DNA of 64,000 nt. Source: Phoronis australis (lineage: Eukaryota > Phoronida > Phoronidae). Shown piece by piece: positions 56,701 through 64,000 of this stretch. The DNA is taken from positions 1,970,569 through 2,034,568 of the forward strand of contig NMRA01000007.1 in assembly GCA_002633005.1 (NCBI GenBank). The letters run 5' to 3'. Below the pieces are notes generated by a model, which was not told where the DNA came from, did no database searches, and saw only the letters and a list, made by a program, of their open reading frames with translations. Position 1 is the stretch's first letter. Each line of letters opens with the position of its first letter. Made by a program: the position numbers and the translations under genes.

Positions 56701-59700
56701 GAGTCAACACATTTATGAGTTGAATCAGGACAAGTGGAAAATGATTAGTCACACCTCAGTGACCTCACTAAGCTTTTTAAACCTGTTGACGTCTGCATTG
56801 TAACTCATTAAGCAATAGAACAAAAATAAAAAATAATTGGCATTAGAATGACAAGCGACAAACTAATCTCAGTAATTGTCACAGTGGTCTCAGATTTTGA
56901 GAACCAGTTTTCACCACTGCATAACAGGCATAAAACTGGTTCTAAAAAATCCGGAACCACTGCAAGCGACTTTTGCCTAACATCAATGCAAAATAGCTCG
57001 ACTGTCACAGCAGCAGTGTACAGCTGTGTGGAAAAATCACTACAGACTGACAAATAACGCAGAATCAGAAAGGCTGCTGTGGTATTCCAGAAAGTAGCTA
57101 CTTCTGAACTCCATAAATGAGTTGCTAAGTTCAAATTTTGTAGTTAAAAAACTCATTCATTCGGTGTAGAAAATGCAGTGGCAGAGACATAGTAGCCATT
57201 AGTTCAAATTTCACTTACATTATAATGATAAAATCAACACACTCGGAGATTGATGTTAGTCATTAAAATAAGAATAAAAAAGAAAGCGAACAATAAAACA
57301 TACCAATTTCCTGTATCCTTCATGTATCGTCTTGTATTCAGACAATTCTTCTTGAGGGTCAAATACTGAAATCAGAAGTTTTAGAATGGAAAACCATTGA
57401 TAAGCAAATTTGCTAAAAAAGAAAACCTACCAACTCTAATGCTAGGACTTGTGCCAAATCACCTACAATACAATCGAACATAGTTACCCTGAACTTTTTT
57501 ACTAAGTAACAGCACAATACCCTGGCCATGTCAAATTAAAATCTGGAAAATGCAGAAGAATATTGAACAATTAATCAAATGTTTAATAGCCATTAGTGCC
57601 ACTCAACCATCCACAATTTCATGATAGAATTTATTGATTAATGAAATTGAATTCACCGACTGCACACCTCGTTTGATTGACAACAGAAAAGATAATGGCT
57701 AAATTTACTAAAGGCAAGAAAAATTAAGTTCGTAAGGAGCGGGAAGTAAGTGGCACAAGTATGAATCAATACCGTTAAAAACTAATGAATGTAAGGCCAG
57801 GTTTAAGACAAAGAAAACGGGAGCCTGGAAACTGGTCGTCAAGCACTGTCACACTACTAGTATGGTTAAACCCTAAGACTGCTGGTTACACATGACTAGG
57901 TGTGTAGCAAGGCGACTGTTGGTTACACAAGACTAGGTGTGTAGCAAGGTGACAAAAGGCTTGTCTGCTGCAGCACACTTTCCAAAATGGTGAACATTTG
58001 TAAATAACACAGGTTAATTAAGATTCAGTGAGGATCCTTAGTCCCAAAGATGTTGACAACTCTGGTGCCTATGTACAATCAGAAAACAAAAAAACATTAC
58101 AAGCAACTTGAACTGTCTTGCATTTTATACAAGTCAAAATCAGTGAAGTTTATTTTTAGCTAATTAATCACTACAACACCAATGCCTGATTGCGTAGACA
58201 AAAACACTCATTGACTCAAGATTATGTTTGTCCCATGAAGTGAACAGAAAATTAAGGTTATCTCAAACCTTATTCACAAAAATCGTCCGTTTATACAATA
58301 TTTCACTCGTGTCTAGCAAAATACCTCATCTTCATTCTCAGGGAACTTCTAATACAAAATATATACCATGTAGCGAAAAAAAGATTTAATTAGCAGAACC
58401 ACCTTGAAACAGCACTACTGTGAGGATATTTGTTTACTACTTATTCGAGGTCAAAGGTTACAGAGCTGTCACTCAAATCTAATCTCCCGCCAGCTACAAA
58501 GAAGCTTCGTATGTACCCTCAGTCCTTTCATTAACTGAGCTGCCAAAATATTGAGTTATCGAGGTGTACTTATGATAGAACGGTGCCCGGGGAAAACAAC
58601 AATAAAACGTAGTTTTGATCCTGAGGGAGCTGTGCGCCAACATGTGCATGACCATTGAGAACGAAAACTACAAATTGCCTCACGCCTCTTTGGTCACGAA
58701 CACAGGAAGTTGTGAAAAAAGATAAATCACCCAAATTCCTTAATTCAATAAAAAAATGGACATTTCGCTTTTTCGATCTCATGTTAACAACATGGTTTAA
58801 CCACCGACTCGATTTCTGTTATCCATTTCTTACTTGGTTTCGTATCAACCTAAAAGTAGGTCAAACAACAGTAACAGTTGATCTCATTTCGTGGCTGGGG
58901 AAGGTAAGTTTTAATGATAATTAAGTTAATTATGCACAGCAAATTCAGTTGACATTGCTACTGAATGTTGAAATAGCAAACATGGTTAAGGCATGATGTA
59001 TAGGCTATATTGACGAAAAAAAAGTTTTTGCCAAATAATTATTCAAAGATTTAGAGATTTCTACTCGCCCTAGTTTAATCGGCTTTTTCTTGGCTTCGGT
59101 AAATCGACTTTATTCAAACTTAGGAACACAAGTTCTCAAAAACGGCTCAGCGGATTTCGCTGAAACTTTCCAAACTTAATATTTATTCATCAATTCTCAA
59201 AAACAATGTTAGGATTTTTTATCATTATTAGAGCCTAATTTTGGCGTAAAGTAACAAAAACAAATACGACTTCTATTCTTTACAAAAATTAAGAAAGGTA
59301 TATTCATACCAAAATAACACCACGGTCGATTTTAATGAAACCTTTTTTAAATGAAAACTTTACCAGTTGCCACAAAAACACTGTTAGGAATTTTGGATTA
59401 GTCTTTTAGTTTGGTTTCTATGACAAATCAACTCGCAAAACGCAAGGCATTTTTGCAAAAAATAGCAGTCGTATCCGTCTTTGTTACAATGCGCAAAAAC
59501 TAGGCCTTTATATTGAAAATTCTAACAGCATTTTTGAGATTGGTAAAAATAGGAGTGCGCACAGTGTAAAAAGTACTGCTCGAAAAAAGTTTGATTATTG
59601 GAGCATTTTTTCGAGGAAGGAATTTAAGACACTGACGGCCTCCTAAGGTGGCACTCTGCGCAAAAGGTACTTATAACAGTCTGAATTTGGTGTTTTACTC

Positions 59701-60186
59701 AGTGTGAGGCATAATTGCCGAAAAGCTTATGGCATATGAAGCTCCTATAGGACCGCCGCTTAACCGTCTCTACGGCCAGTGGAGAAGCATTGCTTAGTAA
59801 GAGTCCAACAAACCATGAATGCTAATTTTTTCTCTTGTTTGCAGTTTGCCAAACAACTCCAGCGATTTTGCACAACATTTGTAATCAAGCACCAAAAATT
59901 GTGAATCACAGTTATTGATTCTGAATGCGACTGAGATGTGACTGGAGAACAGTCGAATTCGGAATTGTCGCTCGACTAAACTAAACTTTCTAAAGCCCTG
60001 CTAAAGGCGCTTTTGTTTTTCTTACCAGTTGCTTACCAGTGAAATCAAACAAGCTGAATTTGGGCAGATAAATATACAATACTTACTGAGACAATTAGCG
60101 TCCATGAAGGTATTGACAGGTGCCTGAAAAAATGGATCTCCTAAGAAACATAGGAGCTGATCGAATACCCACTCTGACTTCGCCAT
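50745..60186 (-). CDS. CFAP36: Cilia- and flagella-associated protein 36 (CCDC104/BARTL1)
   Basis: Eight minus-strand exons join in phase to 380 residues: 60087-60186, 57304-57365, 54811-54921, 53347-53594, 53039-53159, 52395-52463, 51217-51369 and 50745-51023. Residues 1-125 form the BART (ARL2-binding-like) domain: MAKSEWVFDQLLCFLGDPFF, YKTIHEGYRKL, then EQVLAAESYSLFRHLMRQRN with LQQQAMMLLMKQYG. The middle is low-complexity and Lys/Pro/Ala-rich. The C-terminus is a charged coiled coil (LERRQKFLQEQRAKLVARKQ) ending AMRKAIAARLRSEVVGKKD, like the family end. In vertebrates the BART domain binds GTP-loaded ARL3 and the protein localises to cilia. It is longer than the human 342-residue form because of the linker. 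It is convergent with PPP4R3. Confidence 0.93.
51911..52275. repeat. About 122-base tandem repeat, three copies
   Basis: The unit begins ATGACTGGTACCTACTATAA and holds GTGGCAAAATTCTAATTA, CTTTTAGCCAC and CTCCTGTTAATCCACCTTC. Copies start at 51911, 52032 and 52155. The first and last are more diverged than the middle. In a CFAP36 intron. Confidence 0.9.
55845..55925. repeat. Short hairpin element, family A, copy 4
   Basis: TCCTGGATTTTGAGAACCAGTTT and AAAACTGGTTCTCAAAATGG form the arms around GATGTCCCCTTATTCAGCGTGG. Best-preserved hairpin of the family, in a CFAP36 intron. Confidence 0.85.
56885..56962. repeat. Short hairpin element, family A, copy 5
   Basis: AGATTTTGAGAACCAGTTTT and AAAACTGGTTCTAAAAAATCC are inverted, flanked by GTGGTCTC/GAACCAC; the core ACTGCATAACAGGC is shortened. 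In the same CFAP36 gene as copy 4, about 1 kb away. Confidence 0.8.
57876..57958. repeat. Tandem duplication of about 42 bases
   Basis: GGTTACACATGACTAGGTGTGTAGCAAGGCGAC is followed directly by GGTTACACAAGACTAGGTGTGTAGCAAGGTGAC. In CFAP36 intron 1. Confidence 0.85.
58000..60086. other. CFAP36 intron 1, remainder
   Basis: No exon recognised. An 89-codon plus-strand frame (58655-58903) happens to end at a good donor, AAG|GTAAGT, but has no family resemblance. Phrases like CAAAAACAATGTTAGGA, CAAAAACACTGTTAGGAA and the reverse TTCTAACAGCATTTTTG at 59195-59535 hint at a diverged internal repeat. Confidence 0.35.
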
Positions 60187-61646
60187 TTTGCAGGAAAATG
60201 TTTACCTGAGGCTCCAAAAGAAAAATGTCGCTTATGTTTGATCACTTCCGGGGGAAAACTTACTCGCAAACTGAACCATATCTTATTTAATTTACAGATA
60301 AATAACATTATTTCAATTCTTTGCTCTAAATTTGTACAAAAATAATGTCATATAGCACTACATTTTGAGTTAATTTTGTAACAACAGTTCAAGTGCGCTA
60401 GTAACTTTTTAGGATTTAGGACCACGTAACGTTACATTTTGATTAAAAATAATTAAAACAGAATTAGCCTAAAGTAATTAAATTAATGACGAAAAATATA
60501 TTTAAAACATTGAAAACTTATTGATTTTCTATTGCTCTCTATAAATCTGTAAAAAATAAAATAATTAGAGGGGGGTGTGGTTTTCAATGGACGCCATGTA
60601 ATGAGTTATAAAAGTGTACCGTACTGGAGTCGAGCACCATCTTCAGCACCTTCATGTGATTGGCCCAAATCTTGCGAGAAGTGGAAATTTGATGGCTACT
60701 TCAAATAACCGTTATAACGTAAAGAATTTCAGTCTCTTTCTTATATATTGGCGGAGTTTCCTTTAAACTTGATGACGCACAAGTATAGAATTTATATTGG
60801 TTGTGAATATCTGCGCAATTAAAGTGGATGAAATTGATCACAGTGCCTTGAATGTTTCAAGAAAATTTCCGTGCTCTTTAGTTTCTGGAATTACGATTAC
60901 GAAGTGCTCCATTTTGCCCAACTGNTGCCCTTAGTTCACAGTTTGTAAACCCAATATTAAAGCAATAAGTTCGAGTTTGAACTCGAAATTTCGAGTTTTT
61001 ACTCGAGTTTGTAGCACGAATATAAGGGTCTTCAAGGGCAAACTTGAACTAGAAACTCCTATGCATAAACTATAATGTATTCGAGCACAGTCTGATAACC
61101 AATTATCTTAAGTTCGCACAAAAGGAGCAGAGAAATTGCCAAAAATAGTTTCGAGTTCGTTTCGAGTACAAAGATTAGAGACCGGGCCCTGTGGTGTCTT
61201 GTGATTTGTCACTTTTATGGTTCCCTGGATGTTTCTTTTATTTATACTGCTGGTGGAAGGCTGCTGGCAGTCTTTCAGCATGCAATTAGGCCGTCTGGGA
61301 TGAGCGCTTTGGGTTTTACTTATAGTCTAGCTTGAGTAGCTGTGTTTTAACTGGTGAGTACTTACTAGTGAATCTAGGAATACAACATTGTCCTGGTGAC
61401 CTGTAGACAGTCTCGGACTACCGTTTTAGCTGGAGGTTTTCAAGGAATTATCCAACCCTCACACTGACTAAAACATCAAAGTCATGTTATAAATACATTT
61501 TGTACATAGCAGGACACCTTAGGAATCTGCCGATGTCTTTAATTCCTTCCAACGCCACCTGTCGTGTGGAGTGATAAAAATGGCCAGTTTACGATTTTGT
61601 GAACTGAACGAGGGACTGCTTGAAGAAAATTTGAAATTCTTTTCAG
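60187..61646. other. Divergent intergenic region between CFAP36 and PIGH
   Basis: This is the likely shared promoter side of CFAP36 (minus) and PIGH (plus). No exon could be assigned; PIGH exon 1 should lie here or be hidden by the repeat at 60960-61191. One unresolved base (N) occurs at 60925. Confidence 0.4.
60960..61191. repeat. CAGGG-ended element (family E), copy 2
   Basis: The body TTCGAGTTTTTACTCGAGTTTG, GGGCAAACTTGAA and GAGCACAGTCTGATAA, and the end TTTCGAGTACAAAGATTAG...GGGCCCTG, match copy 1 (12411-12803). The left end was not found. Confidence 0.6.
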
Positions 61647-63558
61647 AGCACCACAATCCTGATGTGTCTTATCCTGGTCTCCCTCGTAGGCATCGTACTT
61701 AAAGTCCATTTCAAAGTCAAAAGAGGTATGCTGAGTTTTAACTATCTACTCTTTTTGATGAGACTCATTTCTTTTGCGCAGTTCTAAGTAAACTTGATTG
61801 CCTGCCCAGTGGGTGTATTCTTTTATGTCTTGGAATAAGTATGAATAGGGTGTTACCTACCATTCCCCTGGACTGTTAAACCAAGACATTTCCAACATCA
61901 TCTGATTTAGCATGACGTTCGATTAAACTTGACAAACAAGCCTATTGTGTTGGTTCACAATGAGTAGCAAGCGGCTCAGAGCAGTCACACAAAGAAATCA
62001 GCAGGTAAACATTAAGTCTAATTTCACTGAAATTCTACCATTTTTATCCGTTCGAAGTTTTTTTAGTGATAGTATTTCGTACAAAACACATTTGTTGAAT
62101 GTCGTTTGGAAATAGTACTTTTGAATATCGTGTAGGATCAGACGCACTGTTTACAACATAATTGCTGGATTCCGTGAGCTTATCAGATGAACACAGACAT
62201 TGAGAGAGCTGGACTATGTAAACATTGGTTTGCCAACTTTCTCCCCTTGCTATCACTGTCAAACTAAAAGCAACACGGCTGTATTCCACCTAGCCGATCA
62301 GTGAAATTGGGATACTCATCCCACAGCGTGGGTGCGTAACGGTATGGAAACTATTTTATTGCCGCTACGCTTAAATTCTAGCTGGCATAGAGCGGAATGG
62401 AATTCATATTGCAGGTTTGGCATTTGCTGGTCTGGGACTGGGGTTTAGGGATCGTAGCGGGAATTTCAAGGCATGGCCATGTAATCGTTTGCACCACCTG
62501 GACATCGCCAAAAATTTATGTGTTGTTTTGCATATTGTACATGAGTTCTAATTCCTTTTTTGACAGTGGTATAATTGTACTGTGCCACAAACTTGCTATT
62601 TTATGTTCTCGAGATTTTCCGGTTATTACAATCAGAAAAACTTGCATCTCATGGCTACATTTTATTAGATGGATGTCAGTACTCACACTTCACACGCAAT
62701 GACCTGTTCTTGCAATGATTTTTTGCAGAAATGTTTGCAGAATCTTGAAAGTTTATTATTGCATGAATGAACACAAACATTGCCTGAATTATTGCTGTGT
62801 TCCCTTGAATTAAAATTTTGCAAAAAATTCCAGGAAAAATATTCAAAAACTAGTTGCATGAATAAGCCTGAAGTCACGCTTCTTATGGAAACTTGAAGCG
62901 TGTGATTTTTTAGCAAATTTGAACACTTGACACTCATGCCTTTCCCCTTGTAGAAATTTCTCTCCATTTAGTTGCCAGTATGGAAACTGTATGTCTTCAC
63001 CAGATATCAGTTAGTGCAATGAGGAAGTGAATGCATTCAGTTATTATTGGTTATTGTGTCAAATTTGGTATAAACCCACATTCTGTTAAAGACAGTAACT
63101 AGTTCCACTTTAAAACTCTTGGTTTGTTGCTTGTAAAGATGAAGATAAAAAGTGATTTCTGAGCTTGGAAACAAGCTATAGGTTATTGCTTGAGACAATG
63201 CTCAGCACACAAAATTATTTGCCATGACAACTGACAAGCCTACTTATTGAGTCTGATCTGGAGCAATATTAAGAACAAACTGTCAGCTCTTTCCAAGCTC
63301 AAAATACCACCTCTGAGAAACAAGTTGAGACCAATTTCATAATGGTAAGTGGTGTGAATCATAGCGGACTGAACACTGGCTTATAACACCGTATCATTAC
63401 CACAGTTTCATCAGCGAGTTGTTATTGTAGAGTCTCTGTTAGTCATATCATCTCTGGGTATCCAAGTGACCACAACTTTCATGTCTGGGAGAAGACTTGT
63501 TCAATTCTACGACATGTCGCTCATCAAGGATCTCGTCATAAATGAAGGTATCACCATG
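61647..63558 (+). CDS. PIGH: PIGH, GPI-GlcNAc transferase subunit H (partial, runs off window)
   Basis: Two internal exons are visible. Exon 61647-61725 (after TTTTCAG) encodes a membrane segment STTILMCLILVSLVGIVLK followed by VHFKVKR. Exon 63419-63558 gives VVIVESLLVISSLGIQVTTT, then a VKDIVINEAI-like block (LIKDLVINEGITM); an acceptor at 63405 is an alternative, but 63418 keeps the phase. PIG-H in other animals has a membrane hairpin followed by this PIG-H domain, is about 190 residues long and works in the ER membrane complex that starts GPI-anchor synthesis from phosphatidylinositol and UDP-GlcNAc. The first exon was not found and the last exons lie beyond position 64000. The intron holds a family C repeat. 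Confidence 0.82.
63065..63385. repeat. Interspersed family C, copy 6
   Basis: Phrases AGTAACTAGTTCCACTTTAA, GCTTGAGACAATGCTCAGC, ACTGACAAGCC, GAACAAACTGTCAGCTC, AAATACCACCTCTGA, CAAGTTGAGACCAATTTCAT and GGTAAGTGGT match other copies in order. In the PIGH intron, ending just before the downstream exon. Confidence 0.7.
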
Positions 63559-63735
63559 GTATGTAAATAAAAGTCCTCGCTAGTAGTGTTCTTGTTCTTG
63601 GGAAAAGAGTGTTTTAATGACACCTCGACTGGTTGTTTTAAGGGGGAACGCAGCCGTTTTTGATGTTACGTTCACTAAGTAAAAATGCAGATCCCTGGTT
63701 ATCTCGGAGATGCATTTATTTTTCCATGTTGATTA

Positions 63736-63800
63736 CTGTACCCTGTACCCTGTACCCTGTACCCTGTACCCTGTACCCTGTACCCTGTACCCTGTACCCT
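63736..63800. repeat. Heptamer tandem array (GTACCCT), about nine copies
   Basis: Nine perfect repeats of the seven-base unit CTGTACC. The open frame on the opposite strand reading VQGTGYR repeats is produced by the array and is not a gene. Related core GTACAGGGTA occurs at 34534-34573. Confidence 0.95.
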
Positions 63801-64000
63801 TGACATGGACTTACTATCTAAACAATAATGGAATGTGACATGAATAGCCCAACGGAAGGCTTGCACCTTCAGTCTGTATTCACTTCCATGGAGCAAACGG
63901 GATGTCCAACGTTGAACACTGTGTTTTTTTCAGCAGAAGTGAAACAATGCAGAACCAAGATGCAGGCTTTCTGTTGGGCCATTAACTTCACTTTTTATTA

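Noticed and set aside
58655-58924. Possible first exon ending at a GTAAGT donor at 58904
   Set aside because: Antisense in a CFAP36 intron with no recognisable protein family and no partner exon.
61580-61700. ATG-initiated frame (MASLRFCELNEG...) just before the PIGH exon
   Set aside because: It reads the PIGH exon in a different frame from the one giving the membrane segment, so it is unlikely to be the PIGH start.
61961-61985. MSSKRLRAVTQRNQQ followed by a GTAAAC donor
   Set aside because: It lies inside the PIGH intron with no downstream partner; too short to call.
63699-63896. Minus-strand frame with repeated VQGTGYR
   Set aside because: It is a direct product of the heptamer array at 63736-63800.

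Overview
This is a stretch of animal nuclear DNA. Genes are split by many GT-AG introns, the bases outside exons are AT-rich, and repeats are abundant. Five protein genes can be assembled with consistent splice phases. None is virus- or bacteria-like. The exon count and the orthologues (VPS72, PPP4R3, CFAP36, PIGH) fit a non-vertebrate animal, perhaps a marine deuterostome or lophotrochozoan; the species cannot be fixed from the sequence alone.

Layout: 1-0.75 kb, upstream DNA with a long hairpin. 0.76-7.3 kb (+), VPS72/YL1, six exons, with large repeat insertions in its introns. 8.8-16.3 kb (-), a small four-exon gene for a secreted-type protein with 14 clustered cysteines and a C-terminal RDEL, which I could not name with certainty. 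16.4-23.3 kb, repeat-rich intergenic DNA with three copies of one inverted-repeat element and a decayed LINE reverse transcriptase. 23.6-42.4 kb (+), PPP4R3 (SMEK), 15 coding exons. 42.4-50.7 kb, its likely long 3' UTR and repeat-bearing intergenic DNA. 50.7-60.2 kb (-), CFAP36, eight coding exons. 61.6-63.6 kb (+), two internal exons of PIGH, which continues past the window.

The genes do not form a pathway: chromatin remodelling (VPS72), phosphatase targeting (PPP4R3), cilia (CFAP36), GPI-anchor synthesis (PIGH) and an ER-lumen protein of unknown role. From memory, PPP4R3B and CFAP36 are also convergent neighbours in human 2p16, so the middle of this window may be an old conserved gene pair.

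Much of the rest is non-autonomous DNA transposon material: at least eight families with terminal inverted repeats or fold-back structure, several present two to six times here. The most interesting single item is the cysteine-triplet ER protein; the most interesting repeats are a five-copy short hairpin family and a roughly 250-base fold-back palindrome.
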